DNA from: Chelydra serpentina
Lineage: Eukaryota > Chordata > Testudines > Chelydridae
Reading direction: 5' to 3'
Length of the DNA stretch: 64,000 nucleotides
Assembly (NCBI GenBank): GCA_037349315.1
Contig: JBAIAC010000035.1
Location: 11,980,501-12,044,500 of the forward strand
Shown: positions 35,481-46,769 of the stretch, one piece after another
How the letters are laid out: each line of letters starts with the position of its first letter
How positions within the stretch are numbered: the first letter of the stretch is position 1
Program-made: the position numbers and the translations under genes
Notes under the pieces: model-generated
The model's input: only the letters and a program-made list of their open reading frames with translations
Databases searched by the model: none
What the model was told of the DNA's origin: nothing

Positions 35481-36039
35481 CCAATGATACAAGCTGACTA
35501 AGCATTTCCTTTGCACCTTGATGCCCTGTGAGATCTCTCAAGCACAGTATAACCACCATTCTGTGATGATCAATTACAAGATGACAAATATGGTGTGGTC
35601 AGAACAGAGAGTCACACTTAGCTAAGCACTGGCTTTGGATTCTCCATCTCTATTTCCATGAGTATAGATATAGAAGTGGGCCCTACTTAAAATCCCTAGA
35701 TGTGGACATTGCAGAGTTTGCTGCTTGGCCCAATATTAGCTCTGTGTGTGTTAAACAGAGGTACTGTATTATACATCTTGTGTGTTAGACCATTACCTGA
35801 GTGACAGTTATTGGTGTCCTGGTGGGAAGCAAGCAATATGGTGCTTGTGGGAAATGATATAGCTCAGGTCATTTCAAAAGAGAAATGCACTGTTACTTTT
35901 GGATGTGTGCTTCATTGTGGGTCTCTGTCCCTCCATGGAGTCCCATAGTTGGATCAGAAGATTGCTCAGACATTCTTCGGTAAGCCTGAGCAGAGACAAT
36001 TCTTGATTTTACTTTCCACTCCCATAGGACATTGACATA

Positions 36040-36243
36040 GGGCAGATCTACACTATAAGCGCTACATCAGCGCAGCTGCATCGGTGCTAATGGGAGAGCA
36101 TGGAAGTTATGTCTCCCGCCGACATAGCACTGGTGTGGGCAGCGCTTAGTTCGCCGTCACTTGCATCGCTCGGGGGAGGGGTCTTTTTCACACCCCTGAG
36201 TGACATAAGTTAGATCGACTTAAGTGGTAGTGTAGACCTGCCC
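36040..36243. mobile_element. short MITE with 3-bp target duplication (204 bp)
   Basis: It starts gggcagatctacact and ends agtgtagacctgccc, near-perfect inverted repeats of 15 bp. It is flanked by ata at 36037-36039 and 36244-36246. The ends resemble those of the Harbinger-type MITEs, but the interior is different ('gcgctacatcagcgcagctg'). Probably a separate PIF/Harbinger-type family. No coding capacity. Confidence 0.8.
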
Positions 36244-36375
36244 ATAGTCTCACGTGTTTGATAAATGCACTCCGGGCCTAGTTCTCAAAAGTGGTCACCT
36301 AAATTGCTTTTGTACATGCAAATAAGCACTTCACAGCAGAAAAGGCAGCTGCTCATCTAACCGCCTATTTAAATG

Positions 36376-36567
36376 CAGTAGCGGCGCCAGGGTTTTTGCT
36401 ACCCTAGGCGGCAGCTCTCCTCCGCCGTAATTGGCGGCGTTTCGGCGGCTGCTTTTCTTGCTGCCGAATCGCCGTCAGGGAAAATGAGTCGCCGCCAAAA
36501 TGCCGCCCCCCAAATCCTGCCGCCCTAGGCGACCGCCTAGGGTTGCCTAGTGGAAGCACTGGCCCTG
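36376..36567. mobile_element. non-autonomous hAT element, family 2 (192 bp)
   Basis: It starts cagtagcggcgccagg and ends gcactggccctg. The flanks tttaaatg and tttacatg are an 8-bp duplication with one mismatch. The interior shares 'tgccgccccccaaatcctg' and 'cgccctaggcgaccgcctag' with the copy at 6240-6427. No coding capacity. Confidence 0.9.
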
Positions 36568-36599
36568 TTTACATGTACATGCAAAGCTACACACGCTGC

Positions 36600-38405
36600 G
36601 CAGAAAGCTGCTTTGGAAAAACTGTCTCTCTTGTAATGCTGCTACCTTCACTGGTCAATGACACTTTCAAAGGAGAGATGAGACCAAGGCAGCCCAATGA
36701 CAGAGAAGGCAACATGATTTAATTGACTTATCCGCAACTTGTGTTTAAAATGAACAAACAACCCAGGAATGGATCTATGTGAGGAATCGGGGAAACACTC
36801 TGAGCAGCTACTTAGCCTAGATCCAGGCTCCACAGCAAGGCGTTCTGAAGGGTTCTCTCAATGGCAGAGGCAGGGGCCTTACAGCGACATTAACATTAAC
36901 GTTTCAAATTAAACTACTTGCTTTGGAGCACGGCTTGCTCCTCTTTAACCCCTTTTTGTGTGACATGACTGCTGTATCAGAAAACTCCCTGAGACAGACT
37001 CACTCCAGTGGGCTCCCTGCTCACCAAAACACTTGGCAATCTTAAATTAACCTCACAACATTCTGAGCACCCCGCCAGAGTCCGACGCTAAAGAAAGTAT
37101 GAAGAAGACCTGTGGCGTAAAAACTTTCTCAACGTACATATATAATATATATAATACAGTGACAGGGAAATAAGCTATGTTTTACCGCATGAACTTTATG
37201 ACCTAGAAAATCAAGCACTTATGTGTGAGTCAGTACCACTGCAATTTCATTTGCTCTGCTCTCCACAGCATATGGTCTGATGGTGCGATTCCTATCTCTG
37301 TCCCCCAGAGAGCTGTTTGAAACAGAGAAATAGCATGGTACATTTGAGTTTATAGGGCTTTAAAGGGGCTACGGTGAATGGTAGCCATGGCACTGGAGTG
37401 AATTATTTATAGGCCAATTGCACTTTCTCCTAAACTACCCTTCAGACAGGTCAGGCCTTGACACACACATTAAGAGCTTGTTAAGGCCAAACAGAGAGTT
37501 GAGGCACGAGAAGATAATGAAGATATTTCATTATTACATAAAACTGCATTCAGGTAAAAATCCTTCACAGTAACGTTTTCAAAGGGATGTGACTAGGTTC
37601 CCCAGTTTAGGGACATAAAATAAGTTCCCATAAAAGTTCCTTTTCTTCCCCCTTTTAGGGCAGGATGCTGAATTTCCTCCCCTTAAGTGCAAAGGTGTAA
37701 GGGCAGGGTCAGTAGTTTTGAAGACGGGTCAGAGAAGGACACAGCGCCCAATTTGTTCACCAGCAGTACCACAAACCAGAATCACAGTGAATCAAGATCC
37801 TTTCTCTTAGCAATAGCACCTGCCAGGCTTAGCTTGTGCATAGGTCTCATTCCCAGCAAACGTGGAACCAGCTCCACAGGGCTGAAAGCTACAATGACAT
37901 GCTGGATTATTTTTTTGTAGAGTAACTCCTGTGTTTTTCTGGGAGAAAGCAGCTGTCAAAGCCCAGAACAAAGCCAGTGAGAGTAGGAGATGAAGTTCTA
38001 TTAACAGGGGATTCCCTTAGCCAGTGTAGAAATTGACTACCTTTAAGGTCTCCTCTTTGAGAAATCATTCCCCAAGAAGAGCCTCCTTTAATCAGTCAAG
38101 GATGAAGAGCAGAAAACTCTATGGAGTCCGTTAGGAATCTTACCATGAAGATTAAGTATACTGGGAACCACTCAGATACTACAGAGAATCATATGCTACA
38201 TCGCTACAGAGAATTCCTCAGAACAAACTGATAGGCAAAGTCAATTCTTAGGGTTCGGCTTTAAGGGTAACTTTAATAATAAAAAAGGAATCTTCAGCCT
38301 ACACTTTCTATTCAACCATGACTTGTGCTAGGGTTTCCTGTGGGACCTCTGCAAGCCACTCAGCTAGATCACTGGCCCAGCAAGGATCGAGGCTATGCCA
38401 AAGTC
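36600..38405. other. unassigned DNA
   Basis: No gene or clear element was recognised. Short frames lack motifs. There is an AT-rich 'atataatatatataata' spot near 37139. Confidence 0.35.
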
Positions 38406-38415
38406 TGCTTCAGAG

Positions 38416-39579
38416 TAGGGTGACCAGGTGTCTGGTTTTCAACCGGAACACCCAGTTGAAAAGGGACCCTGGTGACTCTGGTCAGCCCCACCGACTGGGC
38501 CGTTAAAAGCGGTGCTGTGGGGCTAAGGCAAGCTAGTCCCTACCTGTCCTGGGGCACTGCGCTGCGCCTCGGAAGCAGCCAGCCGGTCCGGCTCCGGCTC
38601 CACAGGGCTCTGCATGCTGCCTGAGCACTGGCTCCACACCCGACCAATGGGAGACGTGGGGGGTGGTGCCTGCGGGCAAGAGCAATGCGTGCCACAGAGC
38701 CGCCTCCTACCCCGCCCAGGAGCCAAACCTGCTGGCCACTACCAGGGCGCAGCACGGAGCCAGGACAGGCAGGGAGCCTGCCTTACCCCCGCTGCACCGC
38801 TGACCAGGAGCTGCCTGAGGTAAGACCACACCCCAGCCCTGAGCGCCCCAAACCCACAACCCCCTCCTGTACCCCAAACCCCACATCCCCAGCCCAGAGC
38901 CCCCATCCCCCCTGCACACCAACCCCCTCCCCAGCCAAGAGCCCCCTGCCACACCCTGAACCCCTCATCCCCAACCCCATCCCAGAAACCTCACCTCCTC
39001 CTGCACCCCAACCCCTTGCCTCAACCCACACACCCCTCCCACACTCCAAATCCCTCAGCTCCACTCCCCCCAGCCTGGAGCCCGTCCTGCACCCCGAACC
39101 CCTCATCACCGGCCCCACCCCAGAGCCAGCACCCCCAATGCAGAGACCTCACCTCTCCCACACCCCAACCCCCTGCCTCAGCCCACAGCCCCCTTCCACA
39201 TTCTGAATCCCTTGGCCTCACCCCCCAGCCTGGAGCCCCCTCCTGCACCCCAAACCCCTCATCACCAGCTCCACCCCAGAGCCCTCACCCCCTCCCACAG
39301 CCCAACTCCCATCCTGAGCCTGGATCCCCCTCCTGCACCCTGAAACCCTCATTTCTGGCCACCCAGGAGCCCACACCCCCATTTAGAGCCCTCACCCCCT
39401 CCCACACCCCAACCCCCTGCCCCAGCCCAGGGAAAGTGACTGAGGGTGGGAGAGAGCAAGCCAACGAGGGAGGGAGAATGTAGTGAGTGGGGGTGGGGCC
39501 TCGGGAAAGGGGTGGGGCCTCATGGAAGGGGTGGGGCTAGGGTGTTTGGTTTTGTGCAATTAGAAAGTTGGTAACCCTA
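38416..39579. mobile_element. hAT element with internal C-rich minisatellite (1164 bp)
   Basis: It starts tagggtgaccaggtgtc and ends gttggtaacccta, imperfect inverted ends. The exact 8-bp duplication cttcagag lies at 38408-38415 and 39580-39587. The left third is GC-rich. The middle, 38825-39425, is a C-rich degenerate tandem array. The right part has 'gtggggcctcgggaaagggg'-type repeats. No transposase motif was seen. Proline-rich frames on the plus strand and glycine-rich frames on the minus strand are by-products of the array. Part of the left GC-rich region is shared with 44985-45385. Confidence 0.85.
38825..39425. repeat. C-rich degenerate minisatellite
   Basis: Phrases such as 'ctcctgcaccccaaacccct', 'cccagagcc' and 'cccacaccccaaccccctgc' recur. 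'cagcctggag' occurs at 39071 and 39226, a spacing of 155, with a shorter spacing afterward. The strand bias (C on plus, G on minus) is extreme. It lies wholly inside the hAT element. Confidence 0.85.
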
Positions 39580-39998
39580 CTTCAGAGCCAGAGAACAAAT
39601 TGCTGGTTCAACAGAAACTTAGGCAAAATACTAAAATTAAGAACTTCCTCAGCCCCGTATGGGCTACAGTTCACAATGGCTTTTCCCTCATCTCTCCCAG
39701 CCGATGTCCTGACATGGGAGTCCTGCAGGAACCTTCATACTCTCTGCAGTTCTCGCTTCCTGAGCTATCTTCCCAGAAGCCACTTAGCAGGCGTTCCTCC
39801 CCTCTCCCAAGCCAGTGGCTACTGCAGAAACCTTCCTGCTCCCTGCAGTGCTATAGCTCCTTTAAGCTCTTCCTGGTCTTTATGAGGATCAGGGGTTCTT
39901 CAGACTATCACATGGAGGGGGGCTCATCTCTCCTTAAATGGGTCAGTCACCCTCTGAAACCTATCTGCCACTGAACTGCATTGTTTCTGGCCAGAGTC

Positions 39999-40484
39999 CA
40001 GTAGTGTAGCCAGGTCCGGAGCACAGGAGGAGCGGCACTATAAAAAGGCGCCTCCCAGTACCCCTTGTACTCACCCGGTGGTGCCTCAGGCGGTCCAGTC
40101 GGCTATGGCGTACCGGCAAGAGTCAGCGCCATGCCGGACCGGACCGGCTTCCCTGGTGGTGATTTAAAGGGCCCGGGGCTCCAGCCGCTGCGGGGAGCCC
40201 TGGGCCCTTTAAAGCGCCGCCGGGGCTCGGGTGGGGATTTAAAAGGCCCACGGCTCCCCGCAGTGGCAGGAGCCCCGGGCCTTTTTAAGCACCGCCCGAG
40301 CCCCGCTGCCGGAGCCAGGCTCGGGCGGGGATTTAAAAGACCTGCAGCTCCTGCAGCCACGGAGAGCCGCGGGCCTTTTAAATCCCCGCCCGAGCCCGGC
40401 TCCGGCAGCGGGGCTCGGGCAGCGCCGCTTCTGCTCACAGGGGGAGCGGCCGCTCCCCCTGCTTCCCCCCCGGCTACGCTACTG
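39999..40484. mobile_element. non-autonomous hAT element, family 1 (486 bp)
   Basis: It starts cagtagtgtagccagg and ends ccggctacgctactg. The exact 8-bp duplication ccagagtc lies at 39991-39998 and 40485-40492. The interior is strongly GC-rich with several inverted blocks around 'gggatttaaa' and 'cggggctcggg', so long hairpins are possible. Positions 40102-40215 match 7566-7683. A plus-strand frame over 40065-40541 is a composition artefact. The next element begins only 12 bp to the right. Confidence 0.92.
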
Positions 40485-40496
40485 CCAGAGTCACAC

Positions 40497-40957
40497 CAGT
40501 GGCGTAGCCAGGTTCTAACACCAGGGGGAGCGAACACATAAAAAAAGGCGCCACCGACCCTACATATCAAATTACTAATTACCGCTGGCCCCCCTGGGCT
40601 TCCCCCCGCGGGCTCCTGCCAGCCCGGGTCTCTCAGCCTGCTGCCAGCCTAGGTGAAAGAACCCAGGCCAGCAGCGGGCTCTTGGTGGGGCCAGCGGCGG
40701 GACTGCTGGCAGGAGCCTGCTGGGGGAATCCCAGAGCGGGGTGGGCTAAGCGGCTCAGCCAGCCGCTGCTCTGAGATTCCCCCCGCGGGCTCCTGCCAGC
40801 TGGGGTCTCTCAGCCCGCTGCTGGCCTGGGTTCTTTCACCCAGGTCAGCAGTGGGCGCTTGGTCTCCACCCTTTCAAAAATTAAAAAGGCGCCACTTTTG
40901 GAAAATGTCCTCAGGGGGAGCAGCCGCTCCCCCTGCTCCCCCCCAGCTACGCTACTG
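40497..40957. mobile_element. non-autonomous hAT element, family 1 (461 bp)
   Basis: It starts cagtggcgtagccagg and ends ccagctacgctactg. The exact 8-bp duplication agtcacac lies at 40489-40496 and 40958-40965. Its left duplication overlaps the right duplication of the element at 39999-40484 by four bases (agtc). The interior holds two 'gcgggctcctgccagc' blocks. No coding capacity. Confidence 0.92.
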
Positions 40958-40965
40958 AGTCACAC

Positions 40966-43251
40966 CCATCCTTCTAAAAGCGGATGAAATTAACAAACTA
41001 GACTTTCCACAACCAGTGAGTAGATTTTACTCAGCCTCTTCAAGCAGGGCTCTGACTCCTGCTTCTAGCAGGGCAAGGCTGAGTAGCAGAAGATGCCTAC
41101 GGCTTTGGTGCATGGGAGCATGTAGGAAAAACCAGTGGAGCTGCATAATCAGTCAAAGAAGCACTAATCCCCACCTACCCCTCCAAACAAAAATCTCCTT
41201 CTGAGAGGCAAGAAGGCATGGTGTTCTCTTCTGCAGCTCACAAAAGGTGCAAATCCCGTGCTGCACAAGCTGCCTAAATCCTACCCCATTCTGCCATTCA
41301 GAGTGGGACTACAATGGCTTCCCAGCAGTCAGAGCCCACTGGCACCCACATCTGGACATAGCAGGGTTTGCTAATAGTTGTTACCTCTCCATGACTGAGC
41401 CTAGACAAAGTACTATGTAATTATTATTTATAAGGCGCTTTGAAGATGTCAAGTTCCACACCAGCACTAATGATCTCAGAAGACCTGGTCACACTTGTTT
41501 CACCACGTGTCAATTTGCTGGCAGGCTTGTTTCAGGTTCTTCTGCGGGACACATTAAAGAGCTGTCCCTGTGACTCGCTACAGCTAAAGAGAACAAGCCA
41601 GGCAAGCCCACAGAAACTTCAGACATTTAAAAAGCCAAGCCAAAATATTCCAATTTGGCACCTAAAGTTAGAGGCCTAAAAAAAATAGTATAATTTTAAA
41701 AAGCCAGGCTATCTGCCACTCGGCACTTCTGAAAAGTGGGGTCAGAGCCTCACGCCTGCTCCAGCCACATTATACTGGGTAACAAAGCAGTAAAGGGACC
41801 CGAAAAGTCCCATTATCTAGCCAGAGGGGGATGTCTCCCAGTGTCGGAACTGGTGGAGACAGTCATGCCGCTAACGTCTGACGGCCTGCTCACAAGCCGT
41901 TAGCACATGGGGCATTAGATCTGGGGGCAGGAGGCGCCCGCTGGGGTGGGGCAACAGCATGCGATGCTGCAGAAATGTGAGGCTGTGCTGCGGCCCACAA
42001 TGGCAACCGGGGCAGGCTGTCTTAACTGAGACAGGCCCACAGAGCCGGTCTAAATTACTCCTGGAGCAGCCCAGAATCATGGGGGTGCAAAGATAGCTAA
42101 GAGCCAGCATTGTCCTTCCTCCCCCCGGAGCTCTCAGTGGCACAGTCTCATCCCAGCCTTTCTTTAGCAGTGCTTAAATACGAAGTTAGGTGCCTGGCTT
42201 TGGACATTGGAGTTGAAATTTTTGGCCCATGTTTTTGCGGTATAGAAACAAAGAAACTAGCATTCTCAGTGGTAATTCAGCAACTGTGCTGTTCCCAGTC
42301 CTCCTCTCGCAGGGCCATTAGACTGCCAGCAATCAAACCAGAAATACCGTCTCAGCGGCAAACTGGTGATTACACGTTTTTATGAGAGTTAATGGCACAT
42401 TAATTGATTTTATTGCAATTTATGGTATTTGCATAATGATGTGAATCAATATAGAGATAGTAACGCAGGATATTATAAAATGTCAAAGTACAGCAAAAAC
42501 CCAGAGAGTTTGAGTCTCCTCAAACCCCAACTCTTTTTCCCCCTTTCATTTTTCTTATTGATAATGTAATTATTTTGCATAGCTCCTGAAGCAAATTAGT
42601 AGCACTGTGTCAATGGGATAAATAGCAGTCTAGTGTATTTGCCTGTGCTACCAAATGTATATCCAATATGATCAACTGAAGGTGCCGAATCTTTAATAAT
42701 ATGGTTTTTACTTGAGAAATCAAATGTGTCTCATTAGACTGAGGATCAACTTTTTCCCTCCATTCTAGCACTTCCTGGTCAGTTTAATACTATTGCTGAG
42801 CTAATGGCCATAGAAAATGTGACACACCTCTTGCCTAAATCATTACTTTGCAGAGTGGCTCTTGGCTTATTTGCTACGAATCTTCATGCAATCTCAAAGT
42901 GCTTTTTTGGCATAGTATGTTTCCAGCTCACAGGGACTTTGGTGCAGGGATTGGTTGCAGACCCAAAATCATAGAAAGAAGACCTAGAAAAGACCTTTTA
43001 AATCTATCAAATCCATCCTACTGCCAATGCAGGATTGTTTCCTATTGAACGCTTATTCGTGTCCAGCAAGACAAATTATTTCCAAAAGTGATTTCTGATT
43101 CCAGGTGCTTCAGGGGCCAAATTCTGAGCACCAATCCTATGAAAACCCCTTTAGGGTTTTTGGATGACATTTTGACATCCAAAAATGTAGTCATCCAAAA
43201 TCACTAATCGTTTTACACAAAATCCTGTCCCTAGTTTACTTTTCAAGGTCA
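40966..43251. other. unassigned DNA
   Basis: No gene was recognised. Positions 42365-42480 are AT-rich, low-complexity-free and contain 'tatttgcataatgatg', an octamer-like word. It could be conserved non-coding DNA, but nothing in the sequence alone proves it. Confidence 0.35.
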
Positions 43252-43271
43252 ACACACACACACACACACAC
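43252..43271. repeat. (CA)n microsatellite
   Basis: About ten uninterrupted CA units. Confidence 0.95.
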
Positions 43272-43784
43272 CGTTATGCATTTGGAGTGTCAGTTCAGAC
43301 AGTTCTAAAGAGGTGGAGGTCATCTGTGTTGGGTGTTTTCAGCAGGTCCGGTCATCACTGCTCAAGGCAACTACTTTCCAAAGGTACTTCCTTTGTGTTT
43401 GTTTGTAGGGACAGCATAGTAAGAAAGTGAGTCTTTCTTGCCATTATCTTGTACAGAGCTACTATGGTGTTTGTTTACTGCTTCTTTCAAGGATTGCAAT
43501 AGTGGTGAGATCATACCACTCTGGCCAGTACAGGTGCTTCAGCCAGTCTTGTCCTGTATTATAAGATGTACTGTAGCTTCAGATACTCTCTGCATTTTGG
43601 TATTCAAAGCATTAGGCAGAAATATAATTAAAGTATTAAGACTGAAGAGCAGTTAAAGGAGGTTCTGTTATCAATTAAGAATTGGGGAGAACTGCATTTT
43701 TGTTTCCATGGGTTCCAACCAGTATGAGGCCCTATAATAAAGTAATGCTTATTAACATATGTGTGGGAGCCATTACCCTAATTT

Positions 43785-44358
43785 TCAATAGAGACTGCTT
43801 TGGCCAAACCGGACACTCTCTACACAAAAGAATAAATGGACACAAATCTGACATCAGGAATCATAACATTCCAAAACCAGTAGGAGAACACTTCAGTCTT
43901 TCTGGTCACTCAGTAACAGACTTAAAAGTGGCAATTCTGCAACAAAAAAACTTAAAAAACAGACTCCAACGAGAAACTGCAGAACTGGAATTAATTTGCA
44001 AACTGGATACCATTAAATTAGGCTTGAATAAAGACTGGGAGTGGCTGGGTCATTACACAAACTAAAACTATTTCCCCATGCTAATTTCCCCCCCTACTGT
44101 TACTCACACCTTCCTGTCAACTGTTTAAAATAGGCCATCCTGATTATCACTACAAAAGTTTTTTTTTCTCCTGATAATAGCTCACCTTAATTGATTAGCC
44201 ACTTAGAGTTGGTATGGCAACCTCCACCTTTTCATGTTCTCTGTATACCTACCTATCTTCCTACTGTATGTTCCACTCTGTGCATCTGATGAAGTGGATT
44301 TTAGCCCACGAAAGCTTATGCCCTAATAAATGTGTTAGTCTCTAAGGTGCCACGAGTA
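43785..44358 (+). pseudogene. Penelope-like element 3' end with partial GIY-YIG endonuclease
   Basis: The plus strand at about 43791-44062 encodes FGQTGHSLHKRINGHKSDI, PVGEHFSLSGHSVTDLKVAI and LGLNKDWEWLGHYTN before a stop at 44063-44065. The first pieces match the GIY-YIG nuclease core (G-x-T-x-x-x-L-x-x-R-x-x-x-H) at the C-terminus of Penelope-like retroelement proteins. The leading GIY and YIG strands are missing. The 3' untranslated part ends with 'cacgaaagcttatgccctaa' and 'tctctaaggtgccacgagta', a tail that also appears in the composites at 24554-24879 and 63396-63564. The reverse transcriptase is absent, so the copy is 5'-truncated. The frame is open over this part. Confidence 0.75.
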
Positions 44359-44378
44359 CTCCTCGTTCACTTTCCGGT

Positions 44379-44637
44379 AGGTGTGCACTGCAGCTGGGAG
44401 GTGTGATTCCCAGCCAGGGGAGACAGACTCAAGCTAGTGTGCTAAAAATAACAGTGTGGAGTTTGCTGCATTAGCAGCAGTTAGGCCAGTTGCCCAAGTC
44501 CAGGGCGCCTCCCCGGATCCCCTGGGTCTGTAGCCTGAGCTGCCACCAGTGTCGCAGGGTCCACACTGTGATTTTTAGCATGAGCTCCAATCAGTCTACC
44601 CATGCTACACCTCGCCCAGTTGCAGTATAGACATAGG
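44379..44637. mobile_element. palindromic MITE
   Basis: The left arm ('gcagctgggaggtgtgattc', 'gagacagactcaagctagtg', 'gctaaaaataacagtgtgga') is matched in inverted form by the right arm ('ccacactgtgatttttagca', 'cagtctacccatgctacacc', 'gcccagttgcagtatagaca'). The whole could fold into one long hairpin. The ends are decayed and no target duplication is clear. It begins about 20 bp past the Penelope-like tail. No coding capacity. Confidence 0.7.
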
Positions 44638-44984
44638 TATAGAGGCCAGGCGTATATATAGAGGCGCAAATAAGACAAAATACACAAAGAGAAGTGAGAA
44701 CTACTCAAATTTAATCCTAAGAATCATTCACTTATTCAAATGTATAAGCTTAAAATGAATAAATCAGACACTTGTTTCTGTTTCTGCCCTAATATCAATC
44801 AATTTAAATATTGTTTTCTTTGGAGATGAACAAAAAGTATTTTTACTGTGCATCCTGCTCTTCTGTCTCTGCATCTAGGATCTCCCTGCCTAAAAAGAAA
44901 GGCATTATGAAATTACTGTAACGCAGAAGGAGATTTACCATGAAACAAACCATGTGGTGGCACGGGGGCCCCCAAAAAGCAGGA

Positions 44985-45385
44985 CAAATACCTGACAACC
45001 TGCCCCTGAGTTCCGGCCAGCAGCGCAGCAGGCATGTCCCTGCGGGGGGGCGGCGTGTCTCCGCGCGCTGCCCCCACCCCAAGCGCCGACTCTACAGCTC
45101 TCATTGGTCAGGAATGGTGGCCAATGGGAGCTGTGGGGGGTGGCGCCTGCAGGCAATGGCACACGGAGAACCCCATCCCCCCGCCTAGGAGCCACTGCAG
45201 GGCGGGGTGCCGGTTGTTCTGGGAGCTGCACCGCTCAAGGTAAGTGCCGCCCCCCTTCCCTCCTCCCGCACCCCAACCCCCTGCCCCAGCCCAGAGCCTG
45301 CACCCTGCACCCAAACTTCCTCCCAGAGCCCTCACCCCTCACCCCATCCCACACCCCAATCCCCTGCCCCCATAACCAACTGAAC
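44985..45385. repeat. GC-rich repeat sharing sequence with the 38416-39579 element
   Basis: It contains 'caatgggagctgtggggggt' and 'ggcgcctgcaggcaa', close to 38645-38680, followed by C-rich phrases ('cccgcaccccaaccccctgc') like the minisatellite. The termini were not found, so it is a partial copy or a relative. No coding capacity. Confidence 0.6.
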
Positions 45386-45389
45386 TATG

Positions 45390-46600
45390 GAGGAAATTCA
45401 GGCAGTTGGAGTGTAATTAGCCTACACTGGAATTTAGTAAGGATGCTGAAGTTAATGCCACTTCTCTTGTGAAAAGCTCTACAGCATTTTTAAGTTGACT
45501 TCAATGGAACCAGGATTTCACTCCTATGCTTTGTCTTCTGTGAAATATGGCATCCCCAGAATGCTGCCACCTACTACCTGTCACCTTCTTTTGGAACGGA
45601 CCCAGTACCAACTGAGAGGGTGTTTTCTACTGAATCACCAATACCAGTCCCGGCAGTTCCATAAGGTTTTCCTTACAGTTCTCTGTCCAAATACTGATCC
45701 AGACCAAATCTTCTTGGATGATCATGGGAAAGTCCAGATGGGTAGTGAGACCCAGTGTTCAGCAAATACTCTGTTTGGTTACAACATTGAAACAGTACTT
45801 TTCTTTTGGAGGGGGGCGGGAGTCAATGTTAATGAATAAAAGTTAGATTGGGTTATTTATTGAGTTCAGAATAGTGCACTGGCTTTTCAATTCCTTCTTT
45901 TTAGAGAAGGAGGTTTCAAGGTAAAAGTGCTACACAATAGTCACTAAGTGGGTGTAAGTATTCTGTGCACACAATCTCTGAACCTGTAGCCCCTGAGACT
46001 CTTAGCTGCGCTCACATAAACGAAGGATAACTCTGTTGAAATCAATGGCGATAGAATGGGGGGAATCTAGTTTGGGGGAAGAATCAGTTCCACAATGTAC
46101 TAATGGGCACATAGTTTAAAATGCCGTCTAGTGGTAGTTGTACGTTTAGTATTTCTTAGTACAGGAATCACCTCTTGAATTACACCAGCCAGAATCCTAA
46201 ACAGGAATTTGTGGATGCCTGAGTATGGAGATTAAAAAATAAAGCATGGGTGGAGTGTTATTAGCACTCAAAACCTGCCGTTCAAAACAATAAACGAATT
46301 CTGTGTGTGTGTCATTTACTATAGAATTCTGGCAAGTCATTGGTTAGCACTTTGAAAATATACTTTACATAGTGTTAAACCATTGTTTTCACCCCAAAAT
46401 ATTTGTAGTATAGTTAACTCGCTCACTTTTTATCTGTTACTAGTTTATAGCTTCATATGATCAACTAATATTTTCAGTATAGTTTCATCATCTAAATTAA
46501 AGTACTTGTTTTAAACCCATAACCAATACTAGTCAACACTGACATTGTATCATTCAGTTGCAGATTCAAAAGTGCCCTTAATTAACTAAACTTCACAACA
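45390..46600. other. unassigned AT-rich DNA
   Basis: No gene was recognised. A 115-codon plus-strand frame at 45495-45839 lacks recognisable motifs. Confidence 0.35.
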
Positions 46601-46604
46601 CCTA

Positions 46605-46760
46605 TATGATGCAGGTAGGTTTCATTATATCTATTTTACAAATGAAAAGTGAAGGCACAAAATGGTGAAGTGATTCGCCAGAGGCCTGACACAAGATTAA
46701 GGTGACTTGGCAGGGGTAGAGTTGGGAATAGAATCCAGAAACCTTAACTACCATCCCCAG
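46605..46760 (-). repeat. MIR-like CORE-SINE fragment, reverse orientation
   Basis: It contains 'atatctattttacaaatgaa', 'aatggtgaagtgattcgcca' and 'ggtagagttgggaatagaat', the reverse-orientation MIR core and flank. Confidence 0.6.
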
Positions 46761-46769
46761 CTTTGACAG

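Noticed and set aside
38685..39206. 174-codon proline-rich plus-strand frame and the glycine-rich minus-strand frames opposite it
   Set aside because: They are produced by the C-rich minisatellite inside the hAT element at 38416-39579.
40065..40541. Long frames on both strands (about 155-159 codons)
   Set aside because: They cover the GC-rich interior of two hAT elements and end in their terminal repeats. No protein motif is present.
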